Part shown: positions 22,073 through 33,227 of the stretch, in pieces | Layout of the letters: every line of letters begins with the position of its first letter | Position numbering within the stretch: the stretch's first letter is position 1 | Source: Stenocarpella maydis | Taxonomy: Eukaryota > Ascomycota > Sordariomycetes > Diaporthales > Diaporthaceae | Assembly (NCBI GenBank): GCA_002270565.1 | Contig: NQMI01000075.1 | Coordinates: 62,001-126,000 of the forward strand | Reading direction: 5' to 3' | Length of the DNA: 64,000 nt | Translations under genes and position numbers: made by a program | Notes under the pieces: model-generated | Seen by the model: only the letters and a program-made list of their open reading frames with translations | What the model was told of the DNA's origin: nothing | Databases searched by the model: none

Positions 22073-23158
22073 CTACCTCCGCACCAGTGCTGCGGCTAGC
22101 TGCTCGCCCCTCTCACCACCCAGGTAGACATCCTCCTCGCCCGAGTCGCCGAGCCTCGCCATCTCCACGGCCTCCTGGTATCCCCTGTTGATCATGTCCT
22201 CATCCACCCGTAGCCCATTCTCCACCAGCGCGGTGATGACACCTCTGACCCGCGTGATCTCCCTCATGACCCCGACCTCGATGTAGTCGTTCTGGCTGCT
22301 GTACACAGCCTGGCTGACGCTCTCCTCCATGTTCGTCACTCCCACGCCACCGGCGGAGCCCCCACCGGCCGCCAAGCTCTGGTCCTCGACGTGCTTGCTG
22401 ATCCACACGTACCCGTTGACCCCGAGCACGACATCAATCTTGGACTGCAGCGCCCCGACCTCCATGGTCCACACCTGCCTCCGGCTCCTCACGACGCCGC
22501 CCCCGCCGCCCGTGCCCGCGACGGCGAGGAAGACACCATTGCGCAGCTTGCCGTACCGTAGCGACCGCGTGTGCAGCACCGCCCCGCCGTCGGCGTACAG
22601 CTGCTGCACCTCGGCGACGAGCAGGTCCCCCTCGGCGAAGAAGGACCGGATGGCCAGCTCGTCCGTCTCGGTGCGCCGCCGCTGGATGCCGCCGGGCAGG
22701 TTGATGGCCGACAGCGGCAGGCCGGCCAGCTGCGTGGACCCGACGTCCACGCGCCACCGCTTCGGCTGCACCTCGACAATGCGGCCCACCACCAGGTCGC
22801 CCACCTCGGGCGTGTAGCGCGCCCGCAGGGGCCGCACCGAGAGGAGCCTGTTGGTGCGCGTGATGACCCCCGCCAGCGACGACACGATCGCCGTCACCTC
22901 GCCGTCCTCCGGGTCCGCTGCCGTGTAGGTCCCGTGGCCGCGCATCCACTGCGGGTTGGTCGTGATCACCTCGCCCGGCGTGACGATGTCGCCGTGGCTG
23001 CCGGCTGCGGCTGCCGAGGAGCGGGCCTTGGCCATCCTGACGTCGCCCTCGATGTCCACGCCGCCAGAGTCTGAGTCTGAGTCTGAGCCTGAGCCTGCTG
23101 ATGACGTGCGCCTCGTGTGCCGTGGTACTGGCTTGGGCTGTATGATTGTGATGGCCAT
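22073..23158 (-). CDS. RRP4: Exosome cap subunit Rrp4
   Basis: A single exon of 361 codons. The N-terminal exosome domain contains IVTPGEVITTNPQWMRGHGTY (near residues 60-79). The S1 RNA-binding domain includes GDLVVGRIVEVQPKRWRVDVG and the LSAINLPGGIQRRR turn. A KH-like domain follows with NGYVWISKH. This arrangement defines Rrp4, one of three S1/KH cap proteins of the nuclear and cytoplasmic RNA exosome, which lines the RNA entry path for 3'-5' decay and rRNA processing. The extreme N-terminus has a repetitive acidic-serine run (SDSDSDSG) encoded by a hexanucleotide repeat, and there is a glycine-rich loop before the KH part (SLAAGGGSAGG). It is convergent with OMA1. Confidence 0.93.
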   Translation of the reverse strand: MAITIIQPKPVPRHTRRTSSAGSGSDSDSDSGGVDIEGDVRMAKARSSAAAAGSHGDIVTPGEVITTNPQWMRGHGTYTAADPEDGEVTAIVSSLAGVITRTNRLLSVRPLRARYTPEVGDLVVGRIVEVQPKRWRVDVGSTQLAGLPLSAINLPGGIQRRRTETDELAIRSFFAEGDLLVAEVQQLYADGGAVLHTRSLRYGKLRNGVFLAVAGTGGGGGVVRSRRQVWTMEVGALQSKIDVVLGVNGYVWISKHVEDQSLAAGGGSAGGVGVTNMEESVSQAVYSSQNDYIEVGVMREITRVRGVITALVENGLRVDEDMINRGYQEAVEMARLGDSGEEDVYLGGERGEQLAAALVRR

Positions 23159-23903
23159 CTTGGGGAGTAGTGATGCGTCCGCGCTTCGCGACGGAGCTCA
23201 GGTGTGGATGGGAAGCTCGGCCTGTGGCGGTCTCGCTTGTTGCGTTTACTGGAATCGTGACTTGCTTAACTGCGGGGATACGTCCGGGAGTGAGCCTGAT
23301 GACCGCGAATCTTGGTCGTTTGGAAACAGCAAGTTGATTCTGAGGTTGAGGTTCGCTGTGCCAGGTGAGCGTTGAAATTTCGATGTTCAGAGTTCCAGTA
23401 CTGAAAGCTGCCGGGAGGAGATCAGACAACGCCACAAGAACAAAATGACTAGATTTATTTTTGTGATAGAGGGGATTCGCTAGAACGAGGTTTCCACGAG
23501 ATCTACAGTAGTTCTTTGGTATACCCATGCATGTCCTGGACGCATTCACAGCTCGCATGAGCCTCATTACTTCAATTCTACATAGGTACTCCTTATCTTA
23601 TCGCGACGCCAGCTGGGCGCAGCCGGCAGGCGGACCGGTTCAGACGACAGCTCTCCTCGAGGCTCATGACGACCGCAGCTTTTGAAGCAGTTTCCTGGTA
23701 GAGTGAGCCCCTCCAGCTCTGTATGGGCTGCCTGATTCTGCCCTGAGACCGAGGGGCTTAGTCGATGTAGTGCCTCCCATACGGACGATCTGCAGCCCGT
23801 GGAGAGCGGTTGCGTTGCTGCCTCGACACGCCGCAGCGCCTGAATGGTACTTGTTGAGCAGAGATTTTTGCTCTTCATATATCCTCCAATGCCCCCAGAT
23901 CAA
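23159..23903. other. Intergenic between RRP4 and the DMAC1-like gene
   Basis: About 745 bp without a supported gene. It contains the RRP4 5' region and the 3' flank of the next minus-strand gene. Frames here are shadows of about 100 codons or less. Confidence 0.4.
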
Positions 23904-24250
23904 TCACGCGAACAGCCTATACAGCCCCAAGTAGGCCAGGCCCAAAGACAGCCCACCGATGCCCATCCTCCGACTGCGCATGCCCAGCCACGGGTTGCTC
24001 TTGAGAATGACAGCGCGTTGTTTCTTGAGCTGGCTCATACCGGAAATGTAGCTGTACCCAGCGAGGCCGAGGAATGTGGCGCCTCCTGTTTCAGCGAAAC
24101 GGCGTCGGTCAGCGAGAGCCACGAAATGGACAGGGTAGGAGAGGACTTGCCAACGAGGCGACATGGCGTGCAGTCATAGTCGCGCTTCTCCTGCTTCAGG
24201 ATGTCGCTGAGCTTCTCTGGCTGGCTGGAAGGGATCTTTTCACCAGCCAT
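23904..24250 (-). CDS. DMAC1/DUF4536-domain mitochondrial membrane protein
   Basis: Two exons, 24250-24151 and 24085-23904, give 93 residues. The intron (65 nt) begins with GC (GGCAAGT) and ends CAG. Only this GC-AG junction restores the conserved DYDCTPCRLVGGATFLGLAGY, with the paired cysteines CTPC followed by the first membrane helix; a second membrane helix is at the C-terminus (GIGGLSLGLAYLGLYRLF). The pattern fits the DUF4536 family, which includes human DMAC1 (complex I distal membrane-arm assembly) and yeast Dmo2. An inner-membrane assembly role is inferred from the family, not visible in the sequence. The gene is the last intact one before the transposon island. Confidence 0.8.
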
Positions 24251-24741
24251 AGTGACCGTGCCTGCCCAGGCGATTGTCAGAACTTCACGAGTTGGTGGTG
24301 CTCCAGACTAGTGAGATTGTTGCTGGCCGGGCCCAAGCTCTTGAAGCTCAAAACCGCTTACGTAACTACATCTTGATCCAGGGAACAATCGACCAAACTG
24401 CAAGGCCAGATTTGAGCTATTCCCTGATGCCCCATGCCATGGATGCTCCCCAGATGGTATGCCACTTCGAGTGACGCGTAAGCGCCGGTATCTGGTAACT
24501 GGTCCTCTTCCAACATGCCATAGACACTGAGCATCAAACGGTGAGAATCCACCCAAGCCAAGCGTTAGCAGTGTGTCCCTGCGAACCACCTTGTCCTTTA
24601 ACTTTACTTAGTATGTCAAACTGTTATTCTGTGAGGCTTGATATTCGCGTGAAAATTGGGACGAACAGCTGTTGTACCGCAATTCAATTCGATGGCTTCC
24701 ACGACCCCCCTCCCCCCCACCGGGGGGGGGAACAGTTTGGT
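24251..24741. other. Spacer at the left border of the island
   Basis: A 491-bp spacer with no gene. It has a near-palindromic CCCCCC-ACC-GGGGGG block at 24712-24730. Base composition is still normal; AT-richness begins only at about 25171. Confidence 0.4.
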
Positions 24742-25170
24742 TCAACTTCTATTCCAAGCCGAAATGAACGATTCAATCGGTTTTACCACTTCTTGCCAGA
24801 CCGCCTGGGCAAAGGTAAGATCCTCCAGATCCGGAGTCGCCACCTGCTCAAACATACATACTAGACAGCGCTTGATGGTGTCGGCCAGACTGTGGCCCAG
24901 CTCCTCATCTAGCTTTGCCTGCCACACCAGGGCCGCGGCCAGATCAGTGGCCGCAGTCGGCTTTCTGTCTGCCCACATTAGCGCTTCATGGCACGGCTGG
25001 TTCTCCAGGTGGTCCCTCAAGGTGAGTTACAGAAGCAGCACGCCGAGTGCGAAAAGGGAAGCTCGGGTTTGCGCGGGTGTTGGTTTCAGCTCGCTGCCCG
25101 GCAGGGAGTCACGGAGTGAATCGGGCCTGAAGTAAAGCTGAGGGTTAGGCACTGCTGGTTCCCATACGAG
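24742..25170 (-). pseudogene. Truncated, stop-containing remnant resembling a DUF7580 domain
   Basis: Reading the minus strand from 25170 to the stop at 24742, one frame is coherent apart from one internal TAA at 25027-25029. Visible elements are ASLFALGVLLL, then the stop, then LTLRDHLENQ, a helical segment with LADTIKRCLVCMFEQ, and DLEDLTFAQAVWQEVVKPIE near the end. The order LGVLLL-E/Q-L..., RRC..C.F, DL.D..F..AV...VV.PLE is what I know from the C-terminal half of the fungal DUF7580 domain, often found in proteins with prion-forming or HeLo-type N-termini linked to heterokaryon incompatibility. The upstream half is missing: composition switches to AT-rich sequence at 25171. The TAA can be derived from CAA by one C-to-T change, the RIP direction. 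The family call is from memory of the motif pattern. Confidence 0.55.
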
Positions 25171-25494
25171 TAATTTAATATTAATTAGCTGGAACCTCCT
25201 TAAAAAGATTAATAGCTATAGCTATAATTAAATTTAAATCACTATTGCTTTAGTTAAGTTTCATTAATACTCTAATAGTTCAAAAAGTTTAAGGCTATTA
25301 TTATTTTAAATAAATAAGTAGTTATATAAAAGCAATATATAAATAACTACTTGTAGCTAATTTAATTATATAATATAATTAATTTAAAAAGCAAGTTATT
25401 ACTACTAATAATAATAATAATTAAAAAGCTATATATAAGTAATAAGAGATATTAAGCACCTCATTAATAATAGCTATATTGTGAGCTAGGTCAC
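25171..25494. other. AT-rich island border with a hairpin
   Basis: Extremely AT-rich sequence fills the space between the pseudogene and the first Gypsy LTR. It includes an inverted repeat AAGTAGTTAT...ATAACTACTT at 25316-25352. It may be the decayed end of another element or RIP-spread flank; no coding content is visible. Confidence 0.5.
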
Positions 25495-25920
25495 TGTTAT
25501 GAACCCACACACATTGGCGGCTGACTACCGCAGAAGACAACCCCGCAGGTTGGGGAATGGACCCCCAAAAGAGTGCCTCGCCTGATCCAATCAGTAACGC
25601 ACCCTTATCAGGGTTAGGGTCTGGCTCGCAACGCTCGATTGCAAGCCATACAAGCCAGCTCGTAGGATAAAGTGTCAAGCCTTGCGTATGGGCTTGATAG
25701 CTCAATATGCGAGCCGACAAGCCACTAAAGAGTCAGAGCATATATACGGATAGGGTTATCACTATAATAGATAGTTTTTATAAAACAGACTCTTCAGTCG
25801 TCAATCTAAATATTTAACCCCAGCATTAGATAGCCTTATAGCTAGTAATTATTATTAGTTAATGATATTGCTTAACTAACGCCTAATAATATATTCCAAA
25901 TATAAACTCTTGATCTTTCA
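25495..25920 (+). repeat. Gypsy copy 1 5' LTR (426 bp)
   Basis: It starts TGTTATGAAC and ends TTTCA. The same span counted on the reverse-oriented copy at 45148-45573 also gives 426 bp, which supports both ends. It is the least mutated of the three LTR copies in its 5' part, where it keeps CpG sites. Confidence 0.85.
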
Positions 25921-26028
25921 GGATTATATCTTTAGAAACCCCCCCCTTTGATTATTATATTTTAATAACTCTTGTTTATATATCGCTATGCGGACTTTAA
26001 GCAATATTATATATAAAAACCCTTTATA

Positions 26029-27340
26029 ATGTTGGACTCTGGAATAACTACCCCTACCTATAACCTCCTCTACAAGCTAGATAAACTTGCTAACAATGAG
26101 GCTATAGATACCTGTATTTAGGAGCTAGCTAATGAGGTTGGGCAGTTGCGCCTCTTTATAGAAGGACAAGCTTAGCGTAATGCGGAAGTTGAACAGCTTT
26201 AACAGGAGATCACCACTCTCTGAGCCGGAGCTAATATCATTAATACCCCAATCCAGATAAAGGAATATATTAAGCTTAACACCCCGGCCCCCTATAACGG
26301 AACTGCTGGATAACTTTAGGCATACCTAATGCAGGTTAGGGCCTACTAATGCTTCTATGGGCTAGATGCGCAGCCTAGCGGAAAAAGGGTTATATATGCA
26401 TCCTCTTTCCTTAAAGGATGAGCCTTGGCTTGGTTTAAACCCTACCTAACTAACTTTATTAACGCGGAATTGTTTAAAGCCTACAAGCTTGAAATGCAGT
26501 GGATTTTCAGCAGCTATAAAGGCTATAAGAATGCCCTTAGGTCCCTATTTTAGGACCCAAATGAAGAATGGCAGGCAGAAAGGGACCTAGTGAATTGCAA
26601 ATAGTGCGGTTTAGCGATTAACTATGCGGTAGAATTCAGGCAAATCTGTGCTAAAATCAACTATACTAATAACATAAAGAAATTCATATTCTACTACAGA
26701 TTAAAGGATAAGGTAAAGGATAAACTTAGCAAAGTTATGGACCAACCTAATGATTTTCTACACTATATGGAAATAGCCATCCAGATTAATAATAGACTCT
26801 ATAAATGATGCTTGAAAAAGAAAGGATAAACTTCTAAACGGACTATATTCTATAAGTATAAATCCAATACAGGAAAGAAGTATTAGAAATTAAGCACCTA
26901 GTAGGGATAGTATGCGGGACCTATGGAACTGGATGTTGCCTAACGCAAGGATAAGAAAAATATTAAATGTTATAACTGCAGCAAAATAGGACACTTTGCC
27001 TCAGAATGCTAGGCTTTAAGGAAAAATAGGGATTAGAAGTTAGTACTTAAGGGAACCCAATAAGCTAATAAAGTTACCCAATAAGCCAGTATAGCTACTT
27101 GCAATGCGTAAGGACCACCCAGGTCTAAACTGCAATAGGAACTTGCAAGCAAATACTATATTTATAGGACAAATATATACAACTAGTATCAGGTACACCC
27201 GGACCAAGACCCTAAGGAAGAATGCAACTTTTATAACCCTAATAAGGAAGACCTCTATAATAGTCTATACTTCTCCTAATATACTAAACCCTAATGTAAA
27301 AAACACCAGAAGGATAAGGCATAATGGCAGCCTATCCCAT
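26029..27340 (+). pseudogene. Gypsy copy 1 gag with zinc knuckle
   Basis: The frame opens at ATG 26029 (MLDSGITTPTYN) and shows a capsid-type region with scattered stops. It reaches a CCHC zinc knuckle, KCYNCSKIGHFASEC, at about 26966-27010. Many stops (TAG, TAA, TGA) lie in the frame, so no full Gag can be made. The knuckle itself keeps all three Cys and the His. Confidence 0.85.
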
Positions 27341-28239
27341 TAATAAAGAATCCCTAGAAACCTAGAATAATATATATATTGCTTAGTTGGACAGCCTGCT
27401 TTAACGACAGCTATGCCACTTACCGTAGTAACAAGGAAGCTACCAGGTGGTTCCCTAAAAATGCTTCAGGAAAGTAGGGAAGGACCCTAGTAGTAGGAAA
27501 TAGGGAGGGGCTCCTACAGATAGACTATAGGGCGGAAGGGAAACCTGCCCCTTAGGCCATACTTGCACTATAAACCTTATGGAAGAAACTGCAAGACTAC
27601 CTCAGATAAGCGCCCCTTCTAGCCCTAAGGACTAACATTATAGCCATCATAATTGCAGGGAGGCCTTTTAAGGAGGCTATAGAACAACCTACTTAGGAAT
27701 ATAGAAAACTAGGAGATACAGAATGCATATGCCTAATATATAATAAGCATCAGAATATCTCCTGGGTATTATATATCTATAATAAATGCAAGAAACACAT
27801 AAGGAAGAAAACTAAGTACAACTGGTTTCCCTAATGATATCTAGGTAAGGATATTAAATACATATATAAGCGCAATAACTTTAGGAACTAGCACCTGTAC
27901 TAAAAATATGATAAAACGGGATGCGCCTTAATGAGGCTGGACTCCCATACACCCTTGGATTGCCTGCAAAACCCTGGCGGATGGGCAAATTATGAGGAAC
28001 CGATCTGCAAGGTGCATATGCTTAATAAGGCTCAAGGGTGGTATCTACTAAGGTAGTAGGGGCTGCTGCCTAAAATTCCAATAACAAGGGAACAGGATTA
28101 CAGCATGTAATAGCTAATAGATAACCTGCAAAAATCATAAAATATCATAAAATAAAATCTCAAGAGCATTAAGAAGGTCCTAGTAATAGATAAGCAGTTA
28201 AAAAACTAGAAGGGCTGTCTATAAAGCCTCAGACAGCTA

Positions 28240-31200
28240 CTAATTACACTATAAGGTACTTATGCGCAATAACAAGTGACTATAGCTACCTGATGGTTTA
28301 GGTTGGGCTAGGAGTCCACACGTGCTTAGCACTCATTAATAGCGGAGCATAAGGGAACTTTATATCCCCAAAGGTAGTAAACAAGTACTACCTACTATAG
28401 CATAAGAAAAGGGAACCCTATAGACTTAATATAGTAAATGGAACTAAAGTATCCTACAGTAATGAAATTATCAATATAGAGACTAATCCTCTCCCAGTTT
28501 AGGTTTATAATCGCATGGAATTACTATTATTTAACATTACTAAGACAGCAAATCATTAGTTAATCTTAGGAATATCTTGGCTAAGAAAGAATAATCCCTG
28601 AATTAATTAGATTACTAGCTAGATCTTTTAGGATAATGCTATTCCCTAGAAGAAGGTTGCAATTAACGGCGAGGGAAGGAGTTATATTACTAAGGATAGT
28701 AAGCAGGCAATACACTTAAATAGACCTATGGATACCTCTGGGAGCGGATAGAAGGTCTGACTCTAGGAAAATAGAGAAGGATTAGGCCACTCAAGCACCT
28801 TACGGAAGGACTGGAGCTAATTAGGAGATTACCACTCTAATACAACTAGTTAATATACAATAAAGGAAATATAACGGTACCTCCTCTACCTGGAGGAAGA
28901 GAGAGAAGAAAGCAAGACTAATAGACTAGCATAAATACTAGAAGACTACCATAAATTCAAGAAAGTATTCCAGGAATAACTTGATACTATATTACTATAA
29001 TATATATAATGGGACTATAAAATACTATTGAAACCCGGAATAATACCCTAATTTAAGCCTATCTATGGACTTAATAAGGAGCAACTTAAAGCACTTAGGG
29101 AATACCTTAATGAAAACCTCTAGAAGGGATTTATTAGGCTATTATAATTACTAGCGGGATATCTAATCCTCTTTATACTAAAGAAGAATAGCAAACTATA
29201 ACTTTATATAAACTACTAGTAATTGAATAATATTATGATTAAGAACTGATATCCTCTCCTGCTTATTAAGGAATTATGGGATTGACTTAGAGGAGCAAAA
29301 TGATTTACAGCACTTAACTTAAAGCATAGATACAACCTTATCTGAATGAAAGAGGGAGAAGAATGGAAGATAGCATTTAGGATATGCTATAGGCATTATG
29401 AAATGATGGTTATGCCCTTTAAATTAACTAATATACCCGCATTATTCCAGGAAATAATTAACTAAGTCCTAAGTAAATATCTTAATATCTTTATTATTAC
29501 CTACTTGAATAATATTCTTATCTTTCTAGAAAACCTTAATGATTATAAGGGATATATTAAAAGGGTTCTCTAAAAACTTTAGGATACTAATCTTCTAGTG
29601 GAACCGGAAAAGTGCAACTAGCATATATAAAAAGTTAACTACCTGGGGTATATAATTAAGCTAGGAAGAATCAAGATATAAGAAGGAAAAGTTAAAATAA
29701 TTAAAGAATAGCTAACCCCTATAAATATTAAGGGCATTAGGGCATTCCTTAGATATACCAACTTCTATTAACAATTCATCACATGATATAGTGATATTGT
29801 GAAACTATTAATAGATCTTATAAAAAAAGATTGTATCTTTAGGTAGACTAATATTAAATAATAAGCTTTCTAGATACTTAAAGATAAGGTTATAAGGGAC
29901 CCCATACTTAAGGAAGTAGACCTAGAAAAAGAATTCGAAATCCATATAAATACCTCAGATAATGCTATAAGCGGAGAACTTACTTAAAAAGATAAATAAG
30001 GAAGAATACATATTATTATAAACTTTAGCAAGAAATTTAATGGATTAGAAACCCACTATACTATACCAGATAAGGAATTTATAGCTATAGTATATGCATT
30101 TCAGGAATGGCAATACTACCTTATAGGAGCTAAGAAGCAGATTAAACTCTATACGGATTATAAGAATCTTACAACCTTTATAATAACTAAAACTCTTAAT
30201 AAGCAACAAATCAGATATATAGAGTTCTTATTACAATTTAATATTAAGGTCATTTATATAGATGGGATCAAGAATGTAAGAGCAGATGCACTTAGCCAAA
30301 GACCCAACCACTAGGAAAAGGACTCCCCTACGGAATGGATAGTATTTAAAACCCAAGAGGACAGGAGTCTCATCCTCAATCAAGAACTTAACGCTATAAT
30401 TAGAGTCAACTTTTAAACTAGAAAAGCCCCTGCTAATTTAAGGGAGCAAGATGAGTTAATTACAGAAATATATGAAGCACTAGCATACAGCCACCAAGGT
30501 ATTACAGTAATAATCAAAAGGATTTAGCGGAATTATTAGATTCCTAACCTTAAGAGGAAAGTATAAGATATCATTAGCAAATGCAACTCCTACAACAAGA
30601 ACAAGGCCTCTAGGCATAAACCATATAAACTATTGAAACCCCTATTAATACCTACAGCTATATAATCCTCTATTAGCCTAGATTTCATTATTAAATTACC
30701 TCTCTCATAAGAACCCTTAACTAGAGTACATTATGATAGTATTTTAGTAGTAGTTTATAAACTAAGCAAGTATGCATACTTTATACCATATAAGGAAGCT
30801 AGTACTGCAGAAGAACTCGCCTACATATTCTTGTGAATTATTATAAGCAATTATGGAATGCTATACAAAATTATCTCAGATAGAGATAAGCTCTTTATAT
30901 TAAACTTCTAGAAATTACTAATAAAGTAACTCAAAGTAAAGCATAAACTCTTAATAATAGTATATCCACAAACAGACAAACAAATAGAGTAAATCAACCA
31001 GATTATAGAATAATACCTCTAATACTATATCAACCAATTACAGGATAATTAGGTCGAACTGCTACCGCTAGCACAGTTTGCCTATAATAGTGCAACTACT
31101 AGTACAACTAAGCAGTTACCTTTCTTTATACTCTACAGATACAAACCTCAGGTATATTACAAATTACTGCTAGATGATACCCTAGTGGAGTCAGCGGAAT

Positions 31201-31720
31201 AAAAAGCAATATAAATCAGGCAAATCCAGAAGGATATCCAAACAGAACTTTCTTTTATATAGGAATAAATATTAAAATATGCAAATTAGAAAAGAATTAA
31301 GGGACTAATTCTTAAGGAGGGAGATAAGGTTTATCTCCTTTGCTAAAATATTAAAACTAAGCAACCCAGCAAAAAGCTTAACTATAAGAAAATTAGCCCC
31401 TTTAAAATTTCAGGAAAACTTTCAGATATTAACTATAAACTCTCGCTACCTAGAGGAATGAAATAGCACCTAGTCTTTTACATTTTATTCTTAAAACCAG
31501 CACCTAAGGATATAAAACTTAAAATATAGATTGAAACACTCAACAAATATAATAAGGAATATAAAGTAGAGAATATTATAGACTTAAGATAATACTAAGG
31601 GACAATGGAGTACCTTATCAAATGGAAAGGCTATAATTCCAGTGAAAACACATGGGAACCAGCCTAAAACTTAACCCACTATTATAACGAACTCACAAAA
31701 TACCATACGCAGACTATTAT
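28240..31720 (+). pseudogene. Gypsy copy 1 pol: PR-RT-RNaseH-IN-chromodomain
   Basis: Segments can be followed in order. The protease active site now reads INSGA (28340-28355), the aspartate codon having changed to asparagine. The reverse transcriptase (about 28980-29690) has its catalytic box reading YLNN near 29500. RNase H covers about 29890-30310. Integrase (about 30430-31320) has an HHCC-like start and SLDFIIKLP. A chromodomain, MEYLIKWKGYNSSENTWEP, lies at about 31605-31665. The RT-RNaseH-IN order and C-terminal chromodomain define a Ty3/Gypsy chromovirus, whose chromodomain targets insertion to modified histones. Stops in every domain and loss of catalytic aspartates make it inactive. 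Confidence 0.88.
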
Positions 31721-32103
31721 AAAATAGTCCTAGAAACCAGGAATACAGCCTGAAAACCCTATACATAATGAGTTATAATAAACTAACGTTACAATAAAAC
31801 CATACAACAAACCCCAGACTTTATAGCTAAAATAAGGAAAATAACTAATAAGAGACTAGTTGCAATGGGAATGACCAAGAGCTAGCAACCAGTTAATACC
31901 TTAAAAGAAAAGCACACCATTACTAGTTATCCTGTTTAAACTATAACCCAAATACTGGTTACACCTAGAAACCACCTAAACAAATACTAGTAATCCGCAC
32001 CCCGCACCCCAACAAATACTAGTTATAGAAAAATAAGGTTAGAATAATGCAGTATAACCAGTAGACCGAAGGCAGCCAGGACTCAGAACCAGTCAGATAA
32101 TAA

Positions 32104-32805
32104 TTAAACAAGTTCTATTTCCAGTAACAAAATTAGGTACTAGGATAAGCCACCCACAGGCGCATTTCCTTTACCACCCTTACTACTAGTACCCATAAAT
32201 TCAGACCAACCAGTACTATTACCCATTAGGGAACTCTAATTAAAAACTCCTACTTCACCCTTAGAGCATAGCCATGCCTCTTGCGCTACCATCCCACCAG
32301 CCTCCTTAGTAGAACTTCAGCAAGCTACCTTAGCGAATCATTCAGCAATTCGCCTCTACTCAGCATTAGCCTCTTCCTTTTCTATACAATCTAACTCATT
32401 CAAATTTAATAAACCCTAATAAATAGCCTGAGATATCCGCTTATACTATATATGCTTCTATCTACACAAATAGAGGAGCTTCTCCTCTAACTCCTTAATC
32501 TCATCCTCCAGCTTTTAGTGCTGAGCCGAGATATATAGAAGGTCCTTGGAGTTATTCAGTTCCAGGATATTATATCTTAATTACTGCTGCCAGATATACT
32601 TAGTGTAGCAACTGAAGGCCTTCTCTGAGACCTTGCAGCTCTTAATGCCCTACGCCTTATAAGAAGAATAAGGTTGCATAGTAACAGCATTCTGTAGAAT
32701 GGTAAATAATAAGGAATTATATTGCTCAACCTTTCGGGAATAATGGGATAACTTAGAAATCCGGGAATCCTTAACTCCAGATAATATAACGGATTAGGAA
32801 GGCAT
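32104..32805 (-). pseudogene. Antisense reading frame downstream of Gypsy pol, coiled-coil protein
   Basis: On the strand opposite to gag-pol, one frame runs 233 codons from ATG 32805 (MPS...) to TAA at 32104-32106. Its internal stops (TAG, TAA, TGA) all sit where CAG, CAA or CGA would restore the frame, the same decay as in gag-pol. Between stops it is protein-like: SRISKLSHYSRKVEQYNSLL, VSEKAFSCYTKYIWQQ, a charged heptad region KLEDEIKELEEKLLYL, then LNELDCIEKEEANAE. The middle is a predicted coiled coil. It lies between the chromodomain and the 3' LTR, so it would be read towards pol. Similar 'KLEDEIKELEEKLL' hypothetical proteins are, as far as I recall, annotated in other ascomycetes. 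The function is unknown. Confidence 0.68.
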
Positions 32806-32878
32806 AAATAAAGGCATTAATAAGCGAAAATGACTTACAGAACACTTTTAAGAATAAAAGAAATAAGGAGGGAGATAA

Positions 32879-33227
32879 TATTATAAACCCATACATATTA
32901 GCGGCTGACTACTGCAGAAGATAACCCTGCAGGTTGGGGAATGGACCCCCAAAAGAGTGCCTCGCCTAATCCAATTAATAATACACCCTTATTAGGGTTA
33001 GGGTCTAGCTTGTAATGCTTGATTGTGAGCTATATGAGCTGGCTTATAGGATAAAGTATCAAGCCTTGTGTATGGGCTCGATAGCTTAATGTGCAAGCTA
33101 ACGAGCCACTGAAGAGTCAGAGTATATATATAGATAGGGTTATCACTATAGTAGATAGTTTTTATAGAACAGACTCTTCAGTCATCAATCTAAGTATTCA
33201 ACCCTAGCATTGGATAGCCTTACAGCT
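32879..33227 (+). repeat. Gypsy copy 1 3' LTR, truncated by gap
   Basis: It begins TATTATAAACCC, the mutated counterpart of TGTTATGAACCC, directly after the purine tract. 349 bp are visible before the Ns. Differences from the 5' LTR are C/T or G/A transitions, such as ACACACAT against ATACATAT. Confidence 0.85.

Larger units (their letters stand above)
25495..33227 (+). mobile_element. Ty3/Gypsy chromovirus, copy 1, RIP-mutated
   Basis: Order on the plus strand: 5' LTR (25495-25920), gag, protease, reverse transcriptase, RNase H, integrase, chromodomain, antisense frame, purine-rich tract (AGGAGGGAGA, 32866-32875), and 3' LTR from 32879, cut by the N gap. All plus-strand frames are interrupted by stops that revert to CAG, CAA, CGA or TGG by a single transition, and protein motifs remain readable between them. 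The element is a relic incapable of encoding its own enzymes. Left flank is GTCAC; the right flank is hidden by Ns, so a target duplication cannot be tested. Confidence 0.92.

Noticed and set aside
22434..23567. 377-codon frame on the minus strand
   Set aside because: It overlaps RRP4 on the same strand in another frame and is Arg/Gly/His-rich, the usual shadow of a GC-rich gene.
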